From Diospyros lotus (lineage: Eukaryota > Streptophyta > Magnoliopsida > Ericales > Ebenaceae), in NCBI RefSeq assembly GCF_014633365.1, contig NC_068342.1, forward strand, positions 3,582,622 through 3,646,621: DNA of 64,000 nt. The letters are read 5' to 3'. A program made the translations under genes and the position numbers. This document shows positions 10,165 through 23,700 of this stretch, piece after piece. The notes below the pieces were generated by a model that made no database searches, had not been told where the DNA came from, and saw only the letters and a program-made list of their open reading frames with translations. Within the stretch, counting starts at the first letter, position 1; every line of letters starts with the position of its first letter.

Positions 10165-13100
10165 TCACTTCTTGGAGACATAAGCATAGTACTGTGCCAT
10201 GGGAACAACAAAGGCGATCACCAGCAGACCTCCGACCACAAGTGTGAACTGTCCCCGCTTCTGTTCTGTCTCTTCCTTGGTTTTGAAGTTGGACTCTCTT
10301 TTGTTGTCTTTGACCATCGGGCCACCGGGATCCGGCAGTCCGTCAATGGCGGCGACTAGCCGTTTGGCGCTGCTGAAAACTGCTTCATTGTACTTCTCTT
10401 CCGTGGCCAAGACTGCATTTTCAAGCACAACAATGTGATTGCCTAGTAAATGCAGTATACATGTGATTGTGATTCATGTTTGGTGCATTCATTTGGACGA
10501 TTTAATTAACTTCCTCTCAATTGGAATCAAACTATTTAAGATTAAAGGCCATGCAAGAGTGTTCATGATAGAACCAGAGAAATCATCGAAAATTATATAT
10601 TACACAATGAACAAGCAATATGCTGTTTAACTAAGTACAAAATCTAAAGAAAATTGTATTCTTTATCCCCCCCCCCCCCCCGCCCCAAACTCTCTTGTAC
10701 AAAATCTAAGCAAGTTTTTTTTTTTATTATTCTATTCTAACAGAACAACAACATGAAAATCTAGTATATTTTTCCAGAATTAATCAAGTTTAAGGTCCAT
10801 ATTTAGTTTCCTGCAGTCAAATTAAGGTAAGGCATACATAAAGATGTTTAGCCAACTTAGTGTAACTAAATTTATTTAAGTATTTTTGATGAATTACAAA
10901 AACACTCATTGGTTGTATATGCAAATTAAGACCCCTAAATGTTTTTAAAATAATTCTCATATATATCATATTATAAAAGAATTAATATGTTTATGAAATT
11001 AGTTTTGCAGAGTTTTCAAATGCGTTAAATGTTTTCTTTCAAAAATTTGACTAATAAGTTGTGACTTAATATTAGATAAGTCGACTCGAGTGCGTTTTTG
11101 CAGATTTTTTGTTAAGTCGACTCGGCCGAGAGGCATTTTATGATAAGTCGACTTAATAAGAAATAAGTCGACTTGTTCTGAAATAAGTCAACTTAGGCCA
11201 AAAATAAGTTGACTCACCGTTAGGCTAAGTCAACTTAATTTGTCTTGCAGCCAAACTTCCTTTCACGTTATGCAGGTCGCCCTAGCTTCTATAAATTCTT
11301 AATATGCAAATCAAGAGAGCCACTTATGCCGTTCTGAACATTCAAAGCAACAAGAAAAAGCTCTCTCAAAGATCCATTGCTAGTCAAGGCTCTCACGTTA
11401 GAATCAGAATCAACTGACGAGCCCACTGTTGTTGAAGATCAAAGTGTGGAATACTCTACTGCTGCATTTATAGATTTGAGGGTATATTTATTGCATTCAT
11501 TTATGTTTTGTAATCCCTCGTATTTGCTGATTGGTTTGTGTCCTAGTAAGGGCCGATCTTGTAATCTTTAAACTCCTCTTAAGATTGATTAAATAGTAAT
11601 TCGTTTTATCTAAACAATATGGTGTGATAACATAAAGATTTTTCATTATTAACTTTCTCAAGAAATAAAGTAAATTGGGTGAAGTTAGAAAAGTTTTTAA
11701 TCACTCAATTCACCCTCCCTCTTGAGTGGCCGTATATTAAGGGACCAACAAAAGAGTCTTGCTTCAAGCTGTCACATTTTAGATCTTGATATTCATTTTA
11801 ACAAAATCCCACACTTCTTAAGATTTAGGTAGCACGCATATGCAATGATACATCCATCACAGCTGCGAATACAACAACAACAACAACAACAACAACATAT
11901 CCAGCCTTTATCCCACTATATGGGGTCGGCTACATGAATTCTAGACTCCCATGTATTTCTATCTTTTGTCATATCTTCATTGAGATTCATACACTTCATA
12001 TCAAACTTTAATGTCTCCCTCAAAGTCTTCTTAGATCTGCCTATACCTTTTTTTTTGATTAATTGTTCCATTTCATCAACTCTTCTCACAGGAGCGTCTC
12101 TTGGTCTCCTTCTCACATGAGCAAACCATCTTAGTCTAGTCTCTCTCATCTTCTCCTCTATTGGCACTACTCATATCTTATTACGAATAACTTCATTTCT
12201 AATTTTATCTTTTCTTGTATGGCCGCACATCCATCTTAACATCCTCATCTTCGCTACACTCGTCTTTTGCTCATGTTGGTATTTGACTGCCCAACATTCT
12301 GAACCGTATAACAAAACTGGTCTTATAGCTATCCTATAGAATTTTTCTTTGAATTTTAATGGGATTTTACCATCACATAATACTCCCGATGCATTTCTCC
12401 ATTTTAGCCAACTTGCCTTAATTCTATGTGTGACATCCTCGTGAATTTCTCCATCTTTTTGAATCACTGATCCCAAATATCGAAAATGGTCTTTTCTTTG
12501 TAAGATTTGGTCTTCCAATTTTATTATAACATCCTTCACTCTTGCATTCTTACTAAATTTACATTCCATATATTCTGTTTTCTTTCTGCTTAATTTAAAT
12601 CTCTTAGATTTTAAATTGTTTCTCCATAACTCAAGCTTAGTGTTCACTCATTCTTTTGTTTCATCCACCAACACTATGTCATTTGCAAATAGCATACACC
12701 ATGGCACCTCTGTCTGAATATCTTTAGTGAGTTCATCCATTACTAAAGCAAATAAGTATGGACTTAGTGCAGAACCTTGATGCAATTCTATTGTAATTTT
12801 AAACGGTTCAGTATCCCCTCCGCATGTTCTGACTCTTGTCTCTGCACCATGATACATGTCCTTAAGAGCTTGTATATAGGCTATTCGGATTCCTTTCTTC
12901 TCTAAAACCATCCATAATACTTCTCTAGGGACCCTATCATAAGCCTTTTCTAGATCTATAAACACCATATGTAGGTCTTTCTGATGATCCCGATACCTTT
13001 CCATTAGGTGCCTCAGTAGGTATATAACTTCCATTGTTGACCTACCAGGCATAAAATCAAACTGATTTTCTGAGACCTCTGTTTCTTTTCTGAGCCTCTA

Positions 13101-16100
13101 CTCTATTACTCTCTCCCAGAGTTTCATGGTATGGCTCATTAACTTAATTCCTCTGTAATTTTCACAATTTTGAACATCTCCTTTGTTCTTATATATAGGG
13201 ACCAAAGTACTCTTCCTCCACTCATCTGGCATCTTTTTTGATTTAAGAATCGCGTTAAATAATTTCGTTAGCCAGGAGATACCCTCTTCTCCCATGCATT
13301 TCCATGCTTCTATTGGTATATTATCCGGTCCCACCGCCTTATGATTTTTCATCTTTTTTAATGCTTGCCTTATTTCATTTGGACTTATGCGTCGATAAAA
13401 TATATAGCTCACGTTCCCTTCGGAGTTACTAAGATGTCCCAACCTAACTCTTGTGTCGCCATCATCATTGAATAATTTTGTGAAATACTCATTCCATCTC
13501 TCCTTAATCGCTCCCTCATTCACTAATAAATTTTGATTTTCATCTTTTATGCATTTTACTTGATTTAAATCCCTTATTTTTCTTTCTCTTGCTTTAGCTA
13601 ATTTATATATATCCCTTTCTCCATCTTTTGTATCAAGTCGTTTATATAGATTATCGTATGCTTTTGACCTTGCTTCACTAACAGCTTTTTTTGTTGCCTT
13701 TTTTGATTTTCTTCATTGTTGCACTGATATACAGCCTTATAGCAATTTTTCTTATTTTTAATTTTCAATTGCACTTCTTCATTCCACTACCAAAACTCCT
13801 TAAGGTTAGGGGCTCTACCATTTGTCTCTCCAAGCACTACTTTTGTTGTGTTTCTTAGGGCATTAACCATTTCTCTCCACGTTTGGTTTGTCTGTCCTTT
13901 TCCATTCCATTCTCTTCTACCTCTTAATTTTTCTTTGAAGATTAGTTGTTTCTCCCCTTTTAAATCCCACCACCTAATTCTTGGATTTTGTTTTATGTGA
14001 TTTTTTCTCTTCCAATTTCTTACTTGGACGTCAAGTACTAGAAGTCTATGTTGAGTAGTCAAACACTCTCCCGGTATCACCTTACAATCCCTATAACATA
14101 CACGGTCCTCTTGTCTCATGAGGAAATAATCTATTTGGATGCTTGATGTGACATTTTTATATGTGATTAAGTGTTCGTCCCGTTTTTTGAACTTAGTATT
14201 AGTTATGATGAGCCCATATGCCATTGCAAAATTTAAAATGGACTTACCCTCATTATTAATTTCCTCGAATCCATACCCTCCATGTACCTCTCTATAGCCG
14301 TTTCCGTCTTTACCACGAATCCATCACAGCTGCGAATGAGAACATAAATATGCTCTCTGCTATCACGTCTTTCCGGCGTTCTTCCTACTAATCTCTGCTC
14401 AAGAACAGAAATATTTCTCTTATTAAAAGCCCCTGTTTCAACTGATCCAATACCATTGTCTTGATTTAGGTACAGACGGGTAGTCCAAAAGGCCAATCTT
14501 AGGTCGATTTCAACCCGAAGATTTTCTCTCGCAACCCAATAAAGTTGACTTCAGTTAGTACTTCCAGATGAGAGCTTGGTGGTGTTATAATGTCGGAGTT
14601 AAAAACTTCAGTGGAGATAAAAATATCCTTCAACAGATGCAAGCACTCTTATGCTAAACTAGCCAAGAGTTGAATTGCCTTATCATTTTGAATTCATTTC
14701 GGAATCTAACAGGCCTGGCTTTGTATGCTTACTCGATAGTATTATGGGCTTAGTGATTTCTATGGCATAAAAAATCCATGTAATTGTATTTACCAAAAGA
14801 TAAGGTATAAGATACCTTATCCACAGGTTTCATCCAATTGAACGACAAGCTTGTCTAAGGAAATGCAGCCCGCACACCCGACAAACACAGAAAAATAGAG
14901 ATTACACGCAGGCACATTGCTTAATGAACAGAAGAATGATCAGCACTTGATTAAGAAAAAACGTCCGTGATGAACTTACCAGGAAGGTTCTCTGACACGG
15001 TGGCATCAAGAATGCTATCACCTACAGCCTTGACAAAGGCAGGGCCACCAGTAACTGCTCCTTCTTTCTGGCTGGTAACGAGCACAACAATCCCCTTGTT
15101 GTTGCCTTCTTCAATGGTGGGATACCAGCGCTCTAGTACTTGGTCAGCATACTCAAAAGCATCAGCTTTGCTCTGAAACAATGTTTAGCAAGATTATAAT
15201 CCAATAACTACAAAGTAGTACTGAATCACAGTCCTAGGTAGCAGATTCAAAGTTTTACAATAGAACGGTAGGAAGAGAGTACAAGATTTAAATGGAACTT
15301 CTGATAATTAGACGGAACATATATCACAAGACTCTGTAAAGTCCTAAAATTCTTCTTGTTAGGCCAGAAATCCCGTATCTCAATCTAATCTTAGTTAGTG
15401 TAAAATACTTTCCTACTCCCCAGCTACTCAATGGGAATCACTGGCCTTGGGTTAGATGTGATACTACTTGTAACGCTAGGTATTCTCATCCAACACTGCT
15501 AGTTAGCTGAAAGTGATTTATGGATTCCTTGACTAAGGTATATAATCAAGATCTCCCCAATAGACCATTGGTCGTGACAATGAGAATAGAAACGCTGGGG
15601 TCGTAACTGAAGCTCGATAATGGAACAATTTCGGCAAATTAAGCAGACACTAAGAGAATTTCAGAAGATAGTGGCAAAAGAACACCCGAAGAGTGCAATC
15701 GAACCACTGCACCCACCGTGAGCTTACGAACAGTGATGAAATTGATGTGTAAGTTCTTCCTCGACTCCAAATCCGACAAGAGCCGCTTCAAATCAGATTT
15801 GGTGACTCGGCTGAGCACGCCGGCGTCATCGACAACGTAAGATTCCTGCGGCGGGCCGTCGTTCAAGACATCAAATTCGGACGCCAATGCAGAGCCGCTA
15901 TGCAGAATCGGGCAGAAGTTGAGCGCCAGAGAGATGGCCAGAGCCGCCACTCCGCTCTGCAGATGGGAAAACCAGCTTCTGGGTATTGGGAAAGAGCGGT
16001 CAGCAACTGATGGATGGGGCTGTTTTCTGAGGCTACAATTGATGGGTCTTGTTGCTACAGAGGCAGAATGTGATCTGGCTTGCAAAGAGGCGGAGAGAAG

Positions 16101-16163
16101 GACCTTTGAAGAGGAAGCTTTGAAGAGAGGACAGAAGGGGCCAGGAGAGAGAATGGTTTCCAT
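10165..16163 (-). CDS. TLP18.3: TLP18.3-type thylakoid protein (TPM domain)
   Basis: Three exons on the minus strand: 16163-15717, 15172-14980 and 10412-10165, all with GT-AG introns and joining in frame to 295 aa. The protein begins with a chloroplast transit peptide and a hydrophobic lumen-targeting stretch ending ALA before [11 protein letters not shown]. The TPM domain follows ([58 protein letters not shown]). A C-terminal membrane anchor (about 20 hydrophobic residues before YYAYVSKK) ends it. This is the layout of Arabidopsis TLP18.3 (UPF0603, about 285 aa), a thylakoid protein involved in photosystem II repair and D1 turnover. Intron 2 is 4.6 kb because of a copia LTR and an RTE LINE, but all splice sites are intact. 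It is divergent from the PPD2 gene. Confidence 0.95.
10667..10686. repeat. Poly-C tract in TLP18.3 intron 2
   Basis: Fourteen consecutive C residues are followed by GCCCC. It is one of several long G/C homopolymers in the window. Confidence 0.7.
11040..11750 (-). repeat. Copia-type LTR remnant in TLP18.3 intron 2
   Basis: Read on the minus strand from 11750, the sequence begins TGTTGGTCCCTTAATATACG. It continues through CTCAAGAGGGAGGGTGAATTG, a common opening of plant copia LTRs. The other end is not clear and lies somewhere below 11040. No coding region accompanies it, so it is a solo or truncated LTR. The assignment rests on family resemblance only. Confidence 0.5.
11075..11235. repeat. 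Array of AAGTCGACTT palindromes
   Basis: About seven variants of the palindrome AAGTCGACTT, including AAGTCGACTCG, AAGTCAACTT and AAGTTGACTC, occur in 160 bp. They lie within the copia-type LTR remnant, near its likely R-U5 end. Confidence 0.7.
11852..11870. repeat. LINE target duplication, 3' side
   Basis: ATCCATCACAGCTGCGAAT, identical to 14319-14337. Confidence 0.9.
11871..14318 (-). mobile_element. 5'-truncated RTE-clade LINE
   Basis: A 2448-bp non-LTR element sits in TLP18.3 intron 2 in the same orientation as the gene. It is bounded by perfect 19-bp target duplications ATCCATCACAGCTGCGAAT at 11852-11870 and 14319-14337. Its 3' end (low coordinates) carries the (TTG)n tail typical of plant RTE elements, preceded by GCCGACCCCATATAGTGGG. 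The 5' end is truncated within the endonuclease domain. Contents are the end of the endonuclease, reverse transcriptase and C-terminal region, now broken by several stops and frameshifts. Confidence 0.92.
11905..14300 (-). pseudogene. Broken RTE endonuclease / reverse transcriptase
   Basis: Reading the minus strand in order, the first block (about 14300-13780) is the end of the apurinic endonuclease domain, with [11 protein letters not shown] and [15 protein letters not shown]. Next comes reverse transcriptase (about 13520-12650) with [72 protein letters not shown] and the catalytic box FANDIVL in place of FADDIVL. The C-terminal region (12650-11916) has [14 protein letters not shown] and [12 protein letters not shown]. 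Stops and frameshifts separate these blocks. The second catalytic aspartate is replaced by asparagine, so the copy is dead twice over. It is annotated as a transposon relic, not a host gene. Confidence 0.9.
14319..14337. repeat. LINE target duplication, 5' side
   Basis: ATCCATCACAGCTGCGAAT, identical to 11852-11870. Beyond it the original intron sequence resumes up to exon 2 at 14980. Confidence 0.9.
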
Positions 16164-16271
16164 TGGGCACAGAGAGAAAGAGAGAGATCAGAAATGGTAG
16201 GATGAGAGAGAAGAAATTCAAAGGTACAGAATATTTTCTACTTCTTCTCTCCTCTTCTTCTTCTCCCCACC

Positions 16272-16302
<31 letters not shown>

Positions 16303-17784
16303 TTCAGTGTTAACTGTCTGATTCATATGTATATTTTTTTGGGTGGTTTGGATTTGTCCATTTGGATGACGAATCTGAAACATGGATAATGCCAATTAGC
16401 CATGGAAACACTCGAGGGTATTTTGGTCTTTGTACAATTTCATCTCACGTCTCTTTTCGACCTTGACTTTTCGAAGAATGACACGAAAATCCCTTCAATC
16501 CACGATCCCATAGTTGGATAATTATTTAAAATTATAAAAAATAATTATTTAATTATATTTTTAATAGTCATTTTTAAAAAGATAGAGATATACGATAGCC
16601 ACAATCTCCACATTCATTAAATCTGAGTTTCTCTCTCAAATTATTTTTATTTAGTCAAAATTTTAACGAGAAGATTGATCAAAACTACTCTAATACAGTT
16701 TCTTATCACTTGTTATCCAAATAACGAATGCTGAATCCCTTTCTTTTATTAGCGAGCCCGTCATCCATCGCAATCTTCACCATCCTTTCTTATAAAAGCC
16801 ATCATTAGAGGTATCATTATTATTGTCGTCATCACAGTTGTAACTGTCACCGTCAATTCATGAAGCTCTGTCAAAGAAGATGAAAATGACGAAACACATT
16901 GCAACTGACTTGCCATCGACTTCGAAAATAATTTTTGAAGGTGGTCAAACATAACAATAAGAGATCTATGACCGAAAAATATGCATAGTTGCAATGAAAT
17001 AAAAGACAAATAGTTGGCAGTGGGAACAACGTCCTCGTCGAGGAAACAAATAGTAAGAGAAAGACATACAGTTGCTGATGGTAGCGTCTTCATCAAAGTA
17101 TTGCTTGGTTTCTACAATTTTTTTGTTCAATTTCAATTGACAGTGGTTTGTTTTTTTCTATCAATCATGGCAATGCGTTTTTTGATTTCTATAATAAATA
17201 ATCAAATAGAGAGAAAAATAGAAAATGTAATTGGAGTAAATATAATTTTTAAGATAAAAAAAGAATAAAGAGTGAATTATTTATAATATAATAAAGAATA
17301 AAATAGAGAATGCAGCTCAAGATAGTTTTAGAGTTTAAATCGAAAAAAATGTTACTTGTATATCTTTATTAACACTTTATTAATTAATTAATAATATATC
17401 TCTAATTTAAACTTTATTTTATAATTATTAATATACCCTTTACTTAAACTCTAATTTACAATTATTAATATACCTTTCATTATTAAAGTATTATGAATTA
17501 TAAATTAGATGTTAACGAGAATGTCAATCAAAATGTGTAAATAACATTTTTCGTGAACCGAAACACACCGTTAGTTCAGGGGTATTAACACAACTGATGT
17601 AAATGACGAAACTATCCCTGGTATCTACTTGGACGAGCAGAGAGGCGTTTAAAACGAACCGGCGAAGAGCACTCCCACCCTGTCCCACATTATCTAGTCC
17701 TTTTGTCCGTTGATTTGGAGCCATGAATGAATGCCGCCCCCTCCCCTCTCTCTCTCTCTCTCTCTCCCTCTCTCTTTTGTGGCC
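16164..17784. promoter_or_regulatory. Divergent spacer between TLP18.3 and PPD2
   Basis: The 1621 bp between the two start codons must contain both promoters. The TLP18.3 side has a (CT)n tract (about 16262-16303) in the probable 5' UTR. The PPD2 side has a (CT)n tract at about 17742-17777, just before its ATG. The middle (16500-17500) is AT-rich with runs of TTAATTAATAA-type sequence and no recognisable gene. No single TATA box could be assigned with confidence to either gene. Confidence 0.5.
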
Positions 17785-20700
17785 ATGGCGGCCATCTTCA
17801 CACTTCCCTCTCCCTCTCTCCATCCTCCAAAGTCCCACCATAACCCTAACCCCAATCGCAGCCCGCCAATTCCCAAACCCCTCTGTTTCTCCACCTTCAA
17901 TTCCACCAGGCGCCACTTCAACCTCAGCTCTGCTTCCCTCTCTTTTCTTTACCTCGCCCCAATTCCCGCATCCTCCGCCGAGACTTCGCCTTCCAAGTCC
18001 ATTCTCTCCGGCGTTGCCAACACCAAGTCTTGGTTTCAGTTCTATGGAGATGGGTTCGCCATTCGGGTCCCCCCTCAGTTCGAGGACATCGCCGAGCCTG
18101 AGGTCTGTTTTTGTTTCGCCGATGCATTCATGTCCTCTTAATCATTTCTCGGGTGGTTGCTCACTTCATATTGCTTTAGGTTTTATTTATTTGTAATACC
18201 GCTATCCTCACCCAAAACTGCTAATTGAAGTAGACTTATGAGCTATGTTAGTCTCAAACATACTTTCCTGAGCCATGCCCACGCGCTAGTAGTCTCGTTT
18301 GGTTTTGATTCTATTCGTAACTCTACGGGTCATCTCCCAAAAGGGCTAAATAAAGTGTTAGAAACATATCTAATGGGTTAGTAGATACAATACGGATAAT
18401 TGTTGAAGCAGTTTTCTCACTGGACGGTCAATTGTAATGACACAGCCCCCGGAGGGGGCAAAGTTATACAATCTAGTATGGGTCGTGTTGCCTTTAAAGC
18501 TGAGGGTAAGGATTGGAGATGTAGTGGTGTACAGTGTACTGAATGCAGATAAAAATCCTATGATATATTTAGCTGTTAAGAATCTATTCTTAGCACAATT
18601 TGTGCCTTTACAGAACTTCTGGATTGTATTTTCTTTTATTGATTAACTAAATCGTGTTCTTTTTTCTTTCTAGGATTATAACGCGGGGTTATCTCTATAT
18701 GGCGATAAGGTTAAACCAAAGACCTTTGCAGCACGGTTTGCATCTACTGATGGGTAAAAGTTTTCAAGCTCGTTTTCCTTTATTTTGGTGTCTGTATTGC
18801 CTTATATGTTTCCATGAATAAATTTCATTTGGAATTATTTTCACTTAATATCTGGTGTTAATTATGAGAGTCTTGACAGCAAGGGTGAGTTTGCTCTTTT
18901 GTGACAGGAAGGTCATGGGTTCAAGTTGTAGAAACAGGTTTTTGTTTTTTAAAGCAAGAGGGAGGCTGCGTAAATGTACAACCCACCTTGACCCTTTCAA
19001 AGTGGGGAGTCTCGTGCATTGAGGATGCCCTTTACGTGGGTTAATTATATTTGTGTCCTTAGAAGCTGCTGCAATGAAGTATCCTAACAGATGTACAAAC
19101 TGTGTTTACTCCGACTAATGCTAGATCCTTGGTGTCTCTCTTTCTTTCTACACATGTGGGCATTGCCCATGGGTATGTGTCTGAAGCTCCACAGTGGGCA
19201 TTCTGGGTATCATTGAGGGCACTGGGGTTGGCAAGGATAAGAACATCCCCCTATGCTCGAAGCTTCCCACTTTGAGATGGTCAAGAAAGGGTCATTCTTA
19301 TATGTAACCTTACCATTGCTTTGCAAATAGGCTATTTTTATAACTTGAACACGTGACTATCTAATCATAAAGGACCAACTTTACCGTTGCTACCAAGAAT
19401 TGCCTCTAGGAGCACAAGGATAAAGTCTCCAAATATCTATGTTCTGAAAATATTATTTTCTAGTCATCTGAGCAAAAGAATTTCTTCATGCTGTTTTTAG
19501 ATTCTTTCAGTGGATAATAAACTCAGAATTCATCTGAATCTCACTTCATAGCAATAGTGAAAAAGGTTTCTTTCTACAAAGATGGCTGTGAAACTTAAGA
19601 TCTCACAAGTTTTTGGGCCCAAGACATTTGAAAATTTTGAAAGATTAGAAAAAAATGTAAAGGTCCTCTTTGATATCTGCATGCTGGTTGGTGGTGGTTG
19701 AAACTAACTCTCTCTTATGCCTGTCTAACTAAAATCTTACCATCTCTTCCTGTCAAGTTCATGTGGGATTGCATGCTAGGTTAACAGTATTTGAAGAAAT
19801 ATTTTGTAATTGGGTCAGAGGAAATTCCTTACTGACTGTTCTGCCACTTTTGAGAAGGAACTAAGAGTGGGGCTTACAGAGGCGGTGTTAATGAATATTT
19901 GGTTATCGATAAGAAAGGTGATTGAAGTGCTTGTGGATATCTGCCAAACTCATTTGGCTTGACTGATTTCAACTGGATAAGGCTCGTTTATTCAATCAAC
20001 TGGTAGCTCAAGATGGGTCTATTCTTCTAAAAGTTCTGGTTAGCATGTCTTATAAAGCTCTTATGCAGACAGATATGTACATCTTTGTTGCACAAGACTT
20101 AGAAAATGCTTTAACAATCATCTTCCATCATTTCTCCGATGTCTTATGCTTTATGAGAAGGGTTGTTCGTTCTAAATGGGTTCTTATAGGTAGCCACTTG
20201 GGAATTCTAGTTTTCCCCATATTACCTCATCTAAGGGGTTTACTAATACCAAGGGACAAAAAGGGACCCTTGTCATTGAACTATTTAACTATGATTTGTT
20301 TCCTACTTCCCTTGTTTTGAGCTCAAAGTAGGTTATTTAATTGAAGAAGAAAGACAGTCTTTTAAAGTATGTAAAATAAAATAGAAAAGAAAGAGATGGG
20401 TGTTGTCTACTTAGATCTCTATAGGAGCTTGAAGGATTTCTTTGCTTGCTAATGCAAACAATAGGAATCTACCTATATCATTCCTGGTGGCAAGAAAATG
20501 CTTGATCTGTCACTTCAAAACATTTTGCTCAGATGATTTTTTGGATAGTGCTTTTGATGAATGCTATTATTGATAGTTGAGGTGTTGAAGGAGGTGCTTT
20601 GGAGATTCTCTTGAATGTGGTAGTTCTTTATGAATTGGTTGGTACCAGTGAAGCTACGAAAATTGACAGTTTTCCTCAAAAAGGCCAAGAGACCTGCCAT

Positions 20701-23700
20701 CCTGGGGTTCAATTACCCCCTCCCCAAACAAGGTTTTCTATTGAATTATTTTTCTTTTTTAATACGAAGTTGTTTGGGAGTGAATGCACTTTCCTTTTCT
20801 TACTAGCATTTTAAGCATGAGTACAAATGCAAAAAGCAAGTTTCTGAGTTTTTTTTTTTTTTTCGTTTGCTTACTGGCAATAGCAAAGTAGAATCATTTT
20901 AGGAATTATCTTTTTGCAAATGGAATTCAAGGCTCTTGGCATGTGGCGACATGGTCATCTTTTGGGAAGTCTTAAGATCTCTGTTGTGTTAGTACAGCTA
21001 CATTCTTTCATATTGAGAAAGATGGCTATGAGGGGGTAGTTATGTTAGTTTCCTTTACTTGACATATTTAACTTTTCTGAGGGGTTAGTGGGCATTTCCT
21101 TTTGCAAGTCTTTATCTACTCATATTTGCTCTTCTTTGTTGCGAGTTTACTTTCCCCATGGGTGTAAATTTGGCATAGCAAGCATGGGATATACTTGTTT
21201 CTTTGATGCATTTTTAGGATTCTCTATGATTATGGTGATTCCTTTGAAGGATGGTTGGACCTCAAAGTATATATATCCTACTCACAAGCCAAGGGATTCT
21301 TGTGCTTTAATACCTTCAGTGATAGTCATTGTTAGATAAAAGCTGGATATGGTCATGACCCTAGGTCCTTTTTTTGACACCATCTTCTAACTAGTTGTTG
21401 CCAACTTGCTATAGAAACTTACTTGGAAAATGCTTCAAGATGTAACTTTGTTTGGTCCATCCCGCACTTTATTTCAGGCCAGTCTAGTCATTTGGGAGAG
21501 ATGAAACTTGAGGTACTTATGTCTTGGTGCCATGCCCTTGTCCTTTGACTGGTGCTTTCTGTTGTTGTCTCCCCGACTGCATTGAAATGGTGTTGGTTCC
21601 AAGATGTGATTCTGTTCCTAGTTTTGTATGGCAATTATATACAAATTCTTCACTAAGGATGATTGGTTGCTGGGAATTCTCGTGGTGAACTTCTATCATC
21701 ATTATGGGATTTGGTAATGACAATAGAAGTTCTCCTGGGACTTGATGAGTTTGTCTTTTTTCCCTTCCTATGATCTTATCTGATTGGGTCTCATCACTAG
21801 TGAGTGTCAATTTTTCAACCCTTCAATTATTTATCATCTTTCATGACTGTAAGCACTTAATTTTCAATTCCTTGTCACAAAGAAAAATATAGACTAAATA
21901 TCTTAAAAGCATGCTGAAAAGAATGTTTTGATTTTTCAGCTTTCTCTTCTTCTCTGTTCTTTTTTGGTTTGACAAAATCAATTTTAGTGTTACTCATTGT
22001 CAAAAATTTGAATTGTTCATTCTTATATCAATCAACTGTTGGTACAGATCTGAAGTTGTAAGTGTTGTCGTTCGCCCATCCAATCAACTAAAGATCACCT
22101 TCTTAGAGGTTTGTGCAGAAATATTTACGGTGTTTATCAACAATGTTTCCTCTCTCTCTCTCTCTCCCCTGTTACGTTTATATGATAACTGAGGTCTACA
22201 ATTTAACTAGCTCCAATACTGCAGCGAGATGCTGTATACTTTGGCCTGTAGCTTTTTATTTTTCAATTTGTGCTATTGATAATTCTGAAATCAACAGGAG
22301 AAAATTGATGAATTCTAAAATTGAAATGTTTATATAAGCTTAATAATTAAACAATTGAATATTTTTGAGGCCTATATATCTTTCTACATAAGGTTTTATT
22401 TATATTCTGCATAAATTTTATAATTAAATAATTTGAAAGTAAATTCAACCTTTACCCAATTATCTAGAAGTTGTTTTCTCTAAGTCACTAGGCAAGTTTT
22501 TTATTTTTATTTATTTATTATTTCTTTTTTTTTTTTTTTTTGGGGGGGGGGGGGACAGAACAACCTTCATACTGCCAGAGGATGTGCAATGCTCATGAGC
22601 ACTTTTCCACACTATCTGCATGATGCATTGTTTCTCTTGTATTTGATCTTATTTCTGACCCATAATTAACCGTCTGATTTTGATTATTTTTACTGACTTG
22701 AATAGGCCAAAGATATTACAGATTTTGGTTCACTGAAGGAGGCGGCAAAAATATTTGTTCCTGGTATTTTGATTTGAATGCTTTGTTCCTTTTCTTAGAT
22801 CCACAAGCAAAATATTTCTCTTTAAATTCTTTCTTCATGGTCTCATGAAATTTATTTTTACCTTGCTATTTCTTTGTTTACATCTGTAGTTATTCCCAAA
22901 TAAGGCTTTAATTTGTTCTACTTCACTTGTCTTTTCTTTCTGTATAACAAGCATTACATTCTAACAAACTTCTTTTTGCTAGGCACTGGTTTATCTCCAA
23001 CTACTGAGTCCTCAATCCATCTTTTACTGCTGTGGCAGGTGGTGCAAATCTATACTCTGCTCGCACAATAAAAATCAAAGAAGATGAAGGTTTCAGGTAA
23101 AATTAATCCTCATGTTGTCCTCAGAGATTTATAAAAATTATGAATAGTTTTATTACTATTACTGTTATTATTATCATCTTCTCTTTTGGGAAGGGAACAT
23201 ATAATTTGTGGTTTGTCTCATCCCACCTGCTGTGGGAGAGTAGAGAGAACATTTTAAAGAGAGAAATAGAGCTGACATGGAAAATACCATGTTTTCATCT
23301 GACTTCCCTTCTGATACAATACACCCATCTCAAGTAACTTGGTCAGATTGTTTAGAGGTTATAGAGTAATGATTGCTACTTTCTGTAATCTGAAAGCAAA
23401 TGAAATATTTGTAGAATAACTATTCTTTTCAGTAGTTACAGGTTGTTATACTAAGGACACGCCGATGTTCTCTAACAGAGGCTTTCTTGTGAGCTGATGC
23501 ATTTCAGGACTTACTACTTTTATGAATTTGGTAGAGATGAGCAGCATGTTGCACTAGTAGCTGCCATTAACAGTGGAAAGGTATGCCGCATACATTCTAG
23601 TGTAATTATCATGTAACTTTGAGTTTGCTATGCCAATTCTGTGTTCATCTTATAGTACTTTATTGACAAATGCACATGTCTGCTGAATTTCATGTTGGAT

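Noticed and set aside
11075..11235. Palindrome array considered as a CRISPR-like repeat
   Set aside because: Spacing is irregular, repeats are 10 bp and the context is a plant LTR; no cas genes exist here.
17014..17268. Open frame between TLP18.3 and PPD2
   Set aside because: It is AT-rich with no domain and lies in the promoter spacer; nothing supports a third gene there.
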